A stretch of 64,000 nt of DNA from Macrostomum hystrix (Eukaryota > Platyhelminthes > Macrostomidae). Location: positions 62,001 through 126,000 of the forward strand of contig CATNEN010000001.1 in the NCBI GenBank assembly GCA_950097015.1. The letters are read 5' to 3'. Made by a program: the position numbers and the translations under genes. The notes under the pieces are model-generated. The model ran no database searches. It was not told where the DNA came from and saw only the letters and a program-made list of their open reading frames with translations. Shown here piece after piece: positions 20,443 through 32,207 of this stretch; within the stretch, counting starts at the first letter, position 1, and each line of letters opens with the position of its first letter.

Positions 20443-23150
20443 GGGATTAGAGTGAGCAACTGAGAGGATGAGAGTGAGGAACTGAGAGGGATGAGAGTGA
20501 GGAACTGAGAGGGATGAGAGTGAGGAACTGAGAGGGATGAGAGTGAGGAACTGAGAGGGATGAGAGTGAGGAACTGAGAGGGATGAGAGTGAGGAACTGA
20601 GAGGGATGAGAGTGAGGAACTGAGAGGGATGAGAGTGAGGAACTGAGAGGGGATGAGAGTGAGCAACTGAGAGGGATGAGAGTGAGGAACTGAGAGGGAT
20701 GAGAGTGAGCAACTGAGAGGATGAGAGTGAGGAACTGAGAGGGATGAGAGTGAGCAACTGAGAGGGATGAGAGTGAGGAACTGAGAGGGATGAGAGTGAG
20801 GAACTGAGAGGGATGAGAGTGAGGAACTGAGAGGGGATGAGAGTGAGCAACTGAGAGGGATGAGAGTGAGGAACTGAGAGGGATGAGAGTGAGCAACTGA
20901 GAGGGATGAGAGTGAGCAACTGAGAGGGATGAGAGTGAGCAACTGAGAGGGATGAGAGGGAGGAACTGAGAGGGATGAGAGGGAGGAACTGAGAGGGATG
21001 AGAGTGAGCAACTGAGAGGGATGAGAGGGAGGAACAGAGAGGGATGAGAGTGAGGTACACAGAGGGGATGAGAGTGAGGTACACAGAGGGGATGAGAGTG
21101 AGGTACACAGAGGGGATGAGAGTGAGGTACACAGAGGGGATGAGAGTGAGGTACACAGAGGGGATGAGAGTGAGCAACTGAGAGGGATGAGAGTGAGGAA
21201 CTGAGAGGGATGAGAGTGAGCAACTGAGAGGGATGAGAGTGAGGAACTGAGAGGGATGAGAGTGAGGTACACAGAGGGGATGAGAGTGAGGTACACAGAG
21301 GGGATGAGAGTGAGCAACTGAGAGGGATGAGAGTGAGGAACTGAGAGGGATGAGAGTGAGCAACTGAGAGGGATGAGAGGGAGGAACAGAGAGGGATGAG
21401 AGTGAAGTACACAGAGGGGATGAGAGTGAGGTACACAGAGGGGATGAGAGTGAGGTACACAGAGGGGATGAGAGTTAGGAACTGAGAGGGATGAGAGTGA
21501 GGTACACAGAGGGGATGAGAGTGAGGAACTGAGAGGGATTAGAGTGAGCAACTGAGAGGATGAGAGTGAGGAACTGAGAGGGATGAGAGTGAGCAACTGA
21601 GAGGATGAGAGTGAGGAACTGAGAGGGATGAGAGTGAGGAACTGAGAGGGATTAGAGTGAGGAACTGAGAAGGATGAGAGTGAGGAACTGAGAGGGATTA
21701 GAGTGAGGAACTGAGAAGGATGAGAGTGAGGAACTGAGAAGGATGAGAGTGAGGAACTGAGAAGGATGAGAGTGAGGAACTGAGAGGGATGAGAGTGAGG
21801 AACTGAGAGGGATGAGAGTGAGGAACTGAGAGGGATTAGAGTGAGGAACTGAGAGGGATTAGAGTGGGGAACTGAGAAGGATGAGAGTGAGGAACTGAGA
21901 GGGATGAGAGTGAGGAACTGAGAGGGATTAGAGTGAGGAACTGAGAGGGATGAGAGTGAGGAACTGAGAAGGATGAGAGTGAGGAACTGAGAGGGATGAG
22001 AGTGAGGAACTGAGAGGGATGAGAGTGAGGAACTGAGAGGGATGAGAGTGAGGAACTGAGAGGGATGAGAGTGAGGAACTGAGAGGGATGAGAGTGAGGA
22101 ACTGAGAGGGATGAGAGTGAGGAACTGAGAGGGATTAGAGTGAGGAACTGAGAGGGATTAGAGTGGGGAACTGAGAAGGATGAGAGTGAGGAACTGAGAG
22201 GGATGAGAGTGAGGAACTGAGAGGGATGAGAGTGAGGAACTGAGAGGGATTAGAGTGGGGAACTGAGAAGGATGAGAGTGAGGAACTGAGAGGGATGAGA
22301 GTGAGGAACTGAGAGGGATTAGAGTGAGGAACTGAGAGGGATGAGAGTGAGGAACTGAGAGGGATGAGAGTGAGGAACTGAGAGGGATTAGAGTGAGGAA
22401 CTGAGAGGGATGAGAGTGAGGAACTGAGAGGGATGAGAGTGAGGAACTGAGAGGGATGAGAGTGAGGAACTGAGAGGGATTAGAGTGAGGAACTGAGAGG
22501 GATGAGAGTGAGGAACTGAGAGGGATTAGAGTGAGGAACTGAGAGGGATGAGAGTGAGGTACACAGAGGGGATGAGAGTGAGGTACACAGAGGGGATGAG
22601 AGTGAGGTACACAGAGGGGATGAGAGTGAGGTACACAGAGGGGATGAGAGTGAGGAACTGAGAGGGATGAGAGTGAGGAACTGAGAGGGATTAGAGTGGG
22701 GAACTGAGAAGGATGAGAGTGAGGAACTGAGAGGGATGAGAGTGAGGAACTGAGAGGGATTAGAGTGAGGAACTGAGAGGGATGAGAGTGAGGAACTGAG
22801 AAGGATGAGAGTGAGGAACTGAGAGGGATGAGAGTGAGGAACTGAGAGGGATGAGAGTGAGGAACTGAGAGGGATGAGAGTGAGGAACTGAGAGGGATGA
22901 GAGTGAGGAACTGAGAGGGATTAGAGTGAGGAACTGAGAGGGATGAGAGTGAGGAACTGAGAGGGATGAGAGTGAGGAACTGAGAGGGATTAGAGTGAGG
23001 AACTGAGAGGGATTAGAGTGAGGAACTGAGAGGGATTAGAGTGAGGAACTGAGAGGGATGAGAGTGAGGAACTGAGAGGGATTAGAGTGAGGAACTGAGA
23101 GGGATGAGAGTGAGGAATCGAGAGGACATTGGAGTGAGGAATAGAGAGGG
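20443..23150. repeat. Satellite R8, mixed 23-bp and 24-bp units (2.7 kb in unit 1)
   Basis: The 23-bp unit is GAGGAACTGAGAGGGATGAG plus AGT. The 24-bp unit replaces the middle with GAGGTACACAGAGGGG. The plus strand is over 80% purine. Long minus-strand frames rich in Ser, Leu and Pro exist in all three phases and are artefacts of the period. The satellite separates modules A-D from the gene 2 start. Confidence 0.95.
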
Positions 23151-23838
23151 TGATGTGAGGTGGAGATGTGGGACTTGAGGAACGGGGTTAAAACTTTAGC
23201 AAATTTTCAAGATTAGATATTTGATTTCTTACATTAGCTATTTCATTATTCTACTATAATATATTTTATATATTATTAGCTGTTGCTATGGTAAAATTAT
23301 TTAACGAAAAATACATTACTTGTGCCACCCAGCAATACGTTGTCAGGCAATAATTGTACCTGACAATTATTTACTAAAAAACTGCACCAATTTTGGATCT
23401 CAATTTTATATTCTAATTTACCATTAAACTCAATAAAAGGTTGATGAGCACAGGCTGGATAGAGGAATAAGGATCCAGAATAGGGAGATAGGGAGAATGC
23501 AGAATGGGAAGACAGGAACGGAAGGAGGATGTCTGGGAGATTCAATAGCGGGATTAAGAAGGTGATAAGCGGTACACGCATGAATGTGTTCAAATTTTTA
23601 ATGTCTTGTAATTTCAAAACATTTTCATTAATTGCCTTTTTTAATTAACAGCAAGTGCAGCAGCATTTCAAGTACACGAATAAGAAATTTATTGTTTCTA
23701 ACGTGCCTCACTTGTCACTATTGACCTGACACGGCCAAAATAAGTCTGTGTCTTCAGTTTTCTAACGTTCTTCTCTTTCTTCAGCCAAAAAAGTCTTCTG
23801 AGAAGAATTTCACGGACTAGGAAGAGAAGCAAGGGTTC
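23151..23838 (+). promoter_or_regulatory. Gene 2 proximal 5' flank with X-box-like site and splice acceptor
   Basis: GTTGCTATGGTAAA at 23282-23295 fits the RFX consensus except its last base. TTCTCTTTCTTCAG ends at 23784, a strong acceptor 55 bp before the ATG. A TAG at 23818-23820, in frame with the ATG, shows that the bases between acceptor and ATG are 5' UTR. The acceptor may receive a distant 5' exon or a trans-spliced leader. Confidence 0.5.
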
Positions 23839-26800
23839 ATGGACACCAATGCTAGCGTCCGTGGACCGGAAGATGCCGGATCAGAGGACCAGGAACTCGA
23901 GGATGCAGAATCGCCGGTCTCTACGTGGGAAGACAGTGGATCAATGAGTCAGAGAAGTGAGTCGGACTCAACTTTCTCTCTGCTGAGCGATGAAAACTTC
24001 GTAATGAACCAAGAGCCGGAGTTGCGAGTTTTCTTCTGGAACATCAAGTATGGAGGTGTTGAAAATAGTCTGCGCAATGACCTTCTTCGAGCCATAGACA
24101 GCAGCGACTCTGAGGAGCTGAGCAGAATATCAGACAGAATCAGAAAAGGACTTCAAGACGATGATGATGCAGAAGTAAAAGCGCTGCTGCTTCTGTCAGC
24201 CGCCGAGCCAGAGCTGGAACTGCAGCAGTTCTTGACTGAAAGACACGCCGACTCATGCCTGCAGGTGCGAAATTCATCAGCGAACAACATGCTGCACTTT
24301 GTGTGCGGATGCGACAACTCAGATTCAGCAACTGCAGCCTTGGAGCTGATCTATAACAAAGTGGGCAAACAGCTGGTCAAGGATGTCAACAACTCAAAGC
24401 AGCTGCCTGTACACATCGCAGCTGAAAACAGCAAGAATCCTGCAGTGTTTCTCTGGCTCATTTCCACCGTCGAGGACAAGAAACTGTTTTTCGTTCAAGA
24501 CGATGACGGCGAAAGTGCTGTTAGCATAGCGTTTCTATATCAGAACTTGGAAACTCTCAAACAAGTGACTGAGAAGCTTGGTCTGGCGGAGTGCCTGGCG
24601 GCAAAACCTGCCAAAAATCAAAATATTTGCCTTCGAGCCGCATTCAATACAGCCAATCCTGCAGTGTTTCTCTGGCTCATTTCCACCGTCGAGGACAAGA
24701 AACTGTTTTTCGTTCAAGACAATGACGGATACAGTGCTGTTAGCACCGCCTTTGATCAGCTGAACTTGGACACACTCAAACAAGTGACTGAGAAGCTTGG
24801 TCTGGCGGAGTGCCTGGCGGCAAAAACTGCCAAAAATGAAAATATTTGCCTTCGAGCCGCATTCAATACAGACAATCCTGCAGTGTTTCTCTGGCTCATT
24901 TCCACCGTCGAGGACAAGAAACTGTTTTTCGTTCAAGACGATGACGGCTACAGTGCTGTTAGTTCAGCATTTTTTAAACAGAACTTGGACACACTCAAAC
25001 AAGTGACTGAGAAGCTTGGTCTGGCGGAGTGCCTGGCGGCAAAAACTGCCAAAAATGAAAATATTTGCTTTCGAGCCGCATTCAATACAGCCAATCCTGC
25101 AGTGTTTCTCTGGCTCATTTCCACCATCGAGGACAAGAATCTGTTTTTCGTTCAAGACGATGACGGCTACAGTGCTGTTAGCATAGCATTTGAGAAGCAG
25201 AATTTGGACACTCTTAAACAAGTGACTGAGAAGCTTGGTCTGGCGGAGTGCCTGGCGGCAAAAACTGCCAAAAATCAAAATATTTGCTTTCGAGCCGCAT
25301 TCAATAGAGCCAATCCTGCAGTGTTTCTCTGGCTCATTTCCACCGTCGAGGACAAGAATCTGCTTTTCATTCAAGACGATTATGGCCAAACTGCTGTTAG
25401 CATAGCATTTGATCAGCTGAACTTGGACACACTCAAACAAGTGACTGAGAAGCTTGGTCTGGCGGAGTGCCTGGCGGCAAAAACTGCCAAAAGTCAAAAT
25501 ATTTGCCTTGTAGCCGCATTCAATACAGCCAATCCTGCAGTGTTTCTCTGGCTCATTTCCATCGTCGAGGACAAGAATCAGTTTTTCGTTCAAGACGACG
25601 ACGGCTACAGTGCTGTTAGCACAGCGTTTCTATATCAGAACTTGGACACACTCAAACAAGTGACTGAGAAGCTTGGTCTGGCGGAGTGCCTGGCAGCAAA
25701 AACTGCCAAAAGTCAAAATATTTGCCTTCTAGCCGCATTCAATACAGCCAATCCTGCAGTGTTTCTCTGGCTCATTTCCACCGTCGAGGACAAGAATCAG
25801 TTTTTCGTTCAAGACGACGACGGCTACAGTGCTGTTAGCACAGCGTTTCTATATCAGAACTTGGACACACTCAAACAAGTGACTGAGAAGCTTGGTCTGG
25901 CGGAGTGCCTGGCAGCAAAAACTGCCAAAAATCAAAATATTTGCCTTCTAGCCGCATTCAATACAGCCAATCCTGCAGTGTTTCTCTGGCTCATTTCCAT
26001 CGTCGAGGACAAGAATCTGTTTTTCGGTCACGATGATGACGGCTACAGTGCTGTTAGCACTGCATTTTTTAAGCAGAATTTGGACACACTCAAACAAGTG
26101 ACTGAGAAGCTTGGTCTGGCGGAGTGCCTGGCGGCAAAAACTGCCAAAAATCAAAATATTTGCAAAAGAGCCGCATTCAATACAGCCAATCCTGCAGTGT
26201 TTCTCTGGCTCATTTCCACCGTCGAGGACAAGAATCTGTTTTTCGTTCAAGACGATGACGGCGAAAGTGCTGTTAGCATAGCATTTTTTAAACAGAACTT
26301 GGACACGCTCAAACAAGTGACTGAGAAGCTTGGTCTGGCGGAGTGCCTGGCGGCAAAAACTGCCAAAAATCAAAATATTTGCTTCTTTGCCGCAATCAAT
26401 ACAGCCAATCCTGCAGTGTTTCTCTGGCTCATTTCCACCGTCGAGGACAAGAAACTGTTTTTCGTTCATGACGATTATGGCCAAACTGCTGTTAGCCACG
26501 CATTTGAGAAGCAGAATTTGGACACTCTCAAACAAGTGACTGAGAAGCTTGGTCTGGCGGAGTGCCTGGCGGCAAAAACTGCCAAAAATGAAAATATTTG
26601 CCTTCGAGCCGCATTAAATACAGCCAATCCTGCAGTGTTTCTCTGGCTCATTTCCACCGTCGAGGACAAGAAACTGTTTTTCGTTCATGACGATTATGGC
26701 CAAACTGCTGTTAGCCTCGCATTTGAGAAGCAGAATTTGGACACACTCAAACAAGTGACTGAGAAGCTTGGTCTGTCGAAGTGCCTGGCGGCAAAAACTG

Positions 26801-29800
26801 CCAAAAATGAAAATATTTGCCTTCGAGCCGCATTCAATACAGCCAATCCTGCAGTGTTTCTCTGGCTCATTTTTACCGTCGAGGACAAGAATCTGTTTTT
26901 CGTTCAAGACGATGACGGCTACAGTGCTGTTAGCACCGCCTTTGATCAGCTGAACTTGGACACACTCAAACAAGTGACTGCGAAGCTTGGTCTGGCAGAG
27001 TGCCTGGCGGCAAAAACTGCCAAAAATGAAAATATTTGTAAAAGAGCCGCATTCAATACAGCCAATCCTGCAGTGTTTCTCTGGCTCATTTTTACCGTCG
27101 AGGACAAGAATCAGTTTTTCGTTCAAGACGATGACGGCTACAGTGCTGTTAGCATAGCATTTTTTAATCAGAACTTGGACACACTCAAACAAGTGACTGA
27201 GAAGCTTGGTCTGGCGGAGTGCCTGGCGGCAAAAACTGCCAAAAATCAAAATATTTGCGTTCGAGCCGCATTCAATTCAGCCAATCCTGCAGTGTTTCTC
27301 TGGCTCATTTCCACCGTCGAGGACAAGAATCTGTTTTTCGTTCAAGACGATGACGGCGAAAGTGCTGTTAGCATCGCATTTAATCTTCAGAACTTGGACA
27401 CACTCAAACAAGTGACTGAGAAGCTTGGTCTGGCGGAGTGCCTGGCGGCAAAAACTGCCAAAAATGAAAATATTTGCCTTCGAGCCGCATTCAATACAGC
27501 CAATCCTGCAGTGTTTCTCTGGCTCATTTCCACCGTCGAGGACAACAATCTGTTTTTCGTTCAAGACAATGACGGCTACAGTGCTGTAACCACAGCATTT
27601 TTTTGTCTGAATTTGGACACACTCAAACAAGTGACTGAGAAGCTTGGTCTGGCGGAGTGCCTGGCGGCAAAAACTGCCAAAAATCAAAATATTTGCCTTC
27701 GAGCCGCAGCGAATTCAGCCAACCCTGCAGTGTTTCTCTGGCTCATTTCCATCGTCAAGGACAAGAATCAGTTTTTCGCAAAGGATAGTGACGGAGCGGC
27801 TTCTGTATCCTTTGCCTTTCATCGACAAGGCTTGGTCACAGTGAAGCTTTTGACAGACCGTTTTGGACTCAGCGAGTGTTTGAGCTGCATTGACAATCTA
27901 AATCGGGATTTGTTTTTTTATTCCAATCTGAACAGCGCGAACCCGGCAGTATTTCCCTGGCTTCTCGAGCAGGTCTCCCAGCAATGTCCAGACAAGAAGT
28001 CCAGAATTTGCGAGTTGGATTCCAACGGCAACACTCTCCTTCATGCACTGTTTAGGAAGGTTGATTTGTTCGGCGATGTTGATGCGCTTGCAGTGCTGAT
28101 CGGCCGCATAAACCTTCTTTTTGAAAATGAAGTTGATCCAAGAAAAGAAAACAAATTCAGACTCAACTGTCTGCTTGCCGCTGAATCCAGTGCTGACAAT
28201 CTCAATCGTCTTTTGCGAGCTCTTCAAAGATCAGCGCATTTGGATATCTTCAGAAATCTGCAAAGAAACTCGGAGGGCCTTCATGCAGCTCATGTCTTCT
28301 GCACTCGCTACGAGCTCCGAGTTATCGAGAACAATTTGAGCAAGCTGTGCGGTCTCAGTCCTGACGAGATCCTTGCAGTCCGAGTTTCTGACGGACCGCT
28401 GAAGGATGCAACTTGTCTGCACTTTGCCTGCGAATCCGGTCACAAGTTGAACATCGAATACCTTCTAAAGAAAGGAAGGAAGCTGGAAGATGAGACAGAC
28501 GCCGGGCAGACGAGTGTCGACTTTGCCTGCAACAAGGCGAAGCTCGAGGATGTTTTGGATGTTGCAGAGAAGTCAGTTGGTCTCGGAAAACTGCTCAAGC
28601 TGGTTGATCCAACGAACCGAGCTCTGAACCTTCCGGACGTTCAGAGCGCCCGAGGTCACCTGACTCGATTCAACGACTCATCGCTGAAGGCCAGCATTGA
28701 GGATGATAAATCCAGACGACAGACGAGAGGCAAGGAAGCCGGTGAGATGAAAAATGAGAGTCATGTCGGATACGGAGCTGACAGCATTTCAAAGTCCGAG
28801 GATTCGCCAGAAGTGAAAATGCTGTTCAGAGCATTCGAGCTCGACTCAAGTGAGATGCTCCGCAGCTTGATCAGTTTGGGCTTCGCCATCGATGAGATCG
28901 ATGACCAGTTCTCCAGGCATGTCTCAAAGCAGATTGGCAATGGGCGGGAAAGCAGTAAGTCTCCTACAATAGCCAAGCTTCAAAAGTACTTCTCCTCAGA
29001 AGAAAGAGATTCTGAAGCTCTCATGCTGATGGAGTACGCAGTGCTGCTCGAGAAGCCGAAGCTGCTCAATGACCTGATGCTGCTGCCACAGTTTGACATC
29101 ATCCCACAGACTTTGAGGCTGCTCGTTTATCTCAAGCCCAGAGTGAAGTCGAGCAATGTTGAGAATCTGAAAAAAGTGCAAGCTCTAGCCTTGAACATTG
29201 TCGTCAATGTTCTGGAGCACCTCTACGTGAATGCTGATGAAGAAGAGCGGAATCTTGTTTTCGCCTACCTGAGTGGCTCATTTATGGTGTCAGACGGGCA
29301 TTCTCAGGTTCGAGGTCCGAGGTTCCCGCCACCATTGGATTATCTTACCAGAAAAATTTCAAACGATAAAACTGATCTCGAAAAAGTGAGCAAAGATGCG
29401 AAGAAACCAAAAAAGCCATCAGAAAAGAAGTCTGCAGCTGCAGTGATGTCAGTGATGGAGCTGGTGCAGACCCTGGACTGTGACGATGTGTTTGCCACTG
29501 ACTGCATCAGCCAGTTGGTGGATCGGCAGTGGAACGAGGCTCCACCGCTGCCCTGGAGCAGTCCTGCACGCTGCTGCTCATGCAACATACCGCAAAAGGT
29601 GACAATTAAACAGCGGTTCTTCCTCCACTCTGCCTTTTTCCTGGTCTTTCTGCTCTACTTTGCCTGGTACGTGACGGATTTCAGTCGGACAAAGCAGTTT
29701 CCGATTCTAGACGTCGTCCTGTTGGCCTACGCGCTGTCCTTCACTCTGCAGGAAGTCAACGACTTGCTGAACAAGCTGTCTATGAAGGACATACGAATTT

Positions 29801-30579
29801 TCAGAAGCCACTTGAGATGTCCTCGCTACTTCACCGACTTCTTTAACTACTTTGACATGCTCGGCCTGCTGCTGATGTGGGCGGGGCTGGTCCTGAAGCT
29901 GCTTGGCCGGCTGAGCGACCCCAGCCTCATGCGCAGCTCTCAGGTCGTCCTCAGCGTCTCGTTCCTGTTCCTGGGATTCCGCTCCGTGGCCCTGCTCAGC
30001 TACTTCAAGGTCACTGGGCCGAACATCAATATGCTGAAGAGCTTGCTGTTCAAAGACCTGCTGCCATTCTTGATCATCATGCTGGTTCTGATCTTCTCAT
30101 TTGGCATTTTCTTCTTCAACCTGCTGTTCCCGGCCTTCTCAGACCTGACAGACGTCCTGGCTCTCGTGAAGATTTTCACAACGCCCGTGTCGCTGGCCTT
30201 AAGCATCTTTGAGTTTTCGCTGTTCGAGTCGTGCAACTCCAGCAGTCTCGCGACCGGACAGACCTGTGCGGACAGTGGAGGCAACCAGGTGTACAGCCTA
30301 TTCCTGATGTTCGTGTACGTCTTGCTGGTGAACATTGTGATGTTCAACCTGCTGATCGCACTGTTCAACCGCACCGTGACAGCGATGGCCAGCAGGGCGG
30401 AGGTTCTGTGGCGCAAGAATCTGTTCGAGCTGCTGGAGGAGTTCGCAGAGGTCAGTCCGGTTCCGCCGCCGCTGTCGTTCCCGCTCTACGCCTGGAAACT
30501 GCTGCGGAGGTGCCGCCCTTCGCACTGCCGACCCTGCGCTGGCAAAGTCGGTCCTTCTGACGGCTCTGAGAGAAGCAAG
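23839..30579 (+). CDS. Gene 2, main exon: ankyrin-like repeat TRPM-like cation channel
   Basis: The ATG at 23839 is the first Met after an in-frame TAG at 23818. The 2247 codons begin with an acidic, Ser-rich region (about 1-90), then ankyrin-like segments (NNMLHFVCG; QLPVHIAAENSKNP). Fifteen 73-residue units span residues 194-1288, and a divergent unit runs to about 1361. Further ankyrin motifs follow (DSNGNTLLHAL, DATCLHFACESGH). A linker rich in Lys and Ser precedes S1-S6 at about 1925-1947, 1954-1972, 2001-2025, 2033-2056, 2072-2100 and 2152-2176. The S6 end NLLIALFNRT and the following LWRKNLFELLEEF resemble the TRPM TRP segment; the S5-S6 loop has two cysteines and an N-S-S site. Unlike typical TRPM channels it has ankyrin-like repeats in place of a recognisable TRPM homology region. 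It is likely a plasma-membrane sensory cation channel. It is very similar to gene 1 outside the repeats. Confidence 0.88.
24418..27702 (+). repeat. Intragenic 219-bp repeat array of gene 2 (15 units, plus divergent unit to 27921)
   Basis: Units begin every 219 bp from 24418, with no indels. Most of each unit is identical, including silent sites, but certain codons change. The codons after AF read LYQ, DQL, FKQ, EKQ, DQL, LYQ, LYQ, FKQ, FKQ, EKQ, EKQ, DQL, FNQ, NLQ, FCL. Other variable spots are VQ/GH/VH/IQ before the DDDG turn, D/N/Y within it, Y/E/Q after it, Q/E before NIC, and the two residues after NIC. The array has more unit types than gene 1 and no obvious four-unit block. Confidence 0.92.
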
Positions 30580-30984
30580 GTAAGAGGCCTGGTGGACTGA
30601 GGGACTGACTCTGTTACTCACAGATGATAAATGTTCTGAATATATAGGCACTAGATTCAGTCAGACAATGACCGAATCCAATTTTCAATTGCAAGAACTG
30701 ATTGTGTGTACATGAATGCAAATGGCTTTATAGCAAAGACATGCTCAGATTATAGTAAGCTGGGGCTTGTCTTGAAACTCTTGAGGACTGATTAACAGTA
30801 GAAGCAAGGTGAGAGGCCTGGTGAGCGCAGGTGAACTGAGGGGCTGACTATGTTTACTCATATAGGCACTAGATTGAGTCAGACGATGACCGAATCCAAT
30901 TTGAATGGAAATAACTGGTTGTGTGCACATGATTGCAAATAAGGTCATGTTTCAAGGCGCTCTTCCTCACGGCTTCCGTTCCAG
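30580..30984 (+). other. Gene 2 phase-0 intron (GT-AG, 405 bp)
   Basis: Donor AAG|GTAAGA and acceptor TTCCGTTCCAG match gene 1 in position, length and internal duplication. Splicing joins the main exon to 30985 in frame and removes the TGA at 30598-30600. Confidence 0.8.
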
Positions 30985-31428
30985 CCGTGGTGGACGAACC
31001 GGAGCGACTTCAGCGGCTACCCCGAAGACTTCAAGCGCTTCCTGATCTTCCAGGCCGAGCAGCTCCGGCAGCAGCGGCCACGGCTGCAGCGGGCGGTCGA
31101 GCGGCACAAGGGGGACGTCGATGTGCTGAAGGCGCACGTGGAGAACCAGGTCAAGGACCTGCGGGAGGAACTGCGGGATAATATTCAGGATGTGCTCACC
31201 GCTCAGAGAGAGGACACTGAGAAAATCGAGACCGATGTGAAGGGCGTCAAAGAAAGTGTTGGAAAGCTGAACGAGGACGTCAACGAACTCAAAGAGCTGC
31301 AGCTCCGCCAACGAAGACGAGTAAAGCGAGTGAACGATGAGATGAAAGAAAACTTCGAGAACCTGCAGCAGCAAATGTCGCAGGTGATGAGCATTCTGGA
31401 GCAACTGCAGCAGCAGCGTCAGCAGTGA
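30985..31428 (+). CDS. Gene 2, terminal exon: long C-terminal coiled coil
   Basis: This exon has 148 codons including TGA, giving residues 2248-2394 of a 2394-residue product. It begins PWWTNRSDFSGYPEDFKRF and then forms an extended helix with heptad-like Leu/Val/Ile spacing through the segment containing VKGVKESVGKLNEDVNELK, ending in a Gln-rich tail. The segment 31177-31335 (53 codons) is missing from gene 1. The coil probably aids subunit assembly, as in TRPM channels; that role is inferred. Confidence 0.77.
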   Translation, partial: PWWTNRSDFSGYPEDFKRFLIFQAEQLRQQRPRLQRAVERHKGDVDVLKAHVENQVKDLREELRDNIQDVLTAQREDTEKIETDVKGVKESVGKLNEDVNELKELQLRQRRRVKRVNDEMKENFENLQQQMSQVMSILEQLQQQRQQ

Positions 31429-32207
31429 CCAGGCGACTCCAGCACACGCAGTTTGTAAGCTCTGAACAGTTGTAGCCCAAATTGTAATACGAAATCGATG
31501 ACTGCCACTTTATTTCTGGTTAAAAAGAGCCAAACTCAGCATGAAAACAATTAGAGTCTTTCCGAACCATCCTTGACTACTTTCAGGCCTCTTAATCATT
31601 GCAGTTGCTTCTTCAGTTGCTGGGCCTCACAAAAACTGATATTTTGTTTGCCGACAGAAGATTTTCTAAATTTTAATTTTTTATTCGACGGAATTTCGCT
31701 ACTGCCGATAGATACATGTACAGTTACAAAAACAATTGATTGAACCGAATTGAATTTCAAATAGTAAAAGTTAGCAGAAGTTATTGAAAGATATTCGCTT
31801 TACTCACATTTTTCGCTCATTTTCCAATAAATTTGTTCGAAAATATTTCGAATCATTCAACTTGATTTCGAACTCATTTCAGAGTATGTACCTAGAATAT
31901 ATTATTTAAAAATTGCCATGTTTCTGCTCTTGTGCCATCATATTTCACTTTCTAGAATTCGGTTGTGTCTTGTGCTCACTAGCACAATGCACCATGTGCT
32001 CAAGCCCATTGCACCCTGAACTCGTGTCCGCTTTCGCTTGAGTACTTCCCTCGCTTTTATATCTTTCCTGGTGCTTTTGGAGATGACAAAGAAACCTTCC
32101 GAATGGATGAAATCTACAGCTTCTCAAGCTCTGCCAGACTGAACACTAATGAGAAGGGGATTTCTGCAGTGTGAAGCTTTTGTCGCTTTCATCGAGTAAC
32201 CAGCCAA
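31429..32207 (+). other. Gene 2 3' UTR / downstream flank
   Basis: AT-rich, no convincing frame, aligned to 6637-7333. It contains about 130 bp after the stop that gene 1 lacks, and a candidate poly(A) signal. Confidence 0.45.
31826..31831 (+). terminator. Candidate AATAAA poly(A) signal of gene 2
   Basis: AATAAA lies about 400 bp after the stop in AT-rich sequence. The gene 1 counterpart has lost it, so its use is uncertain. Confidence 0.3.

Noticed and set aside
20344-21596. Minus-strand Ser/Leu/Pro-rich frames over satellite R8
   Set aside because: They come from a stop-free 23/24-bp unit on the minus strand and occur in every phase.
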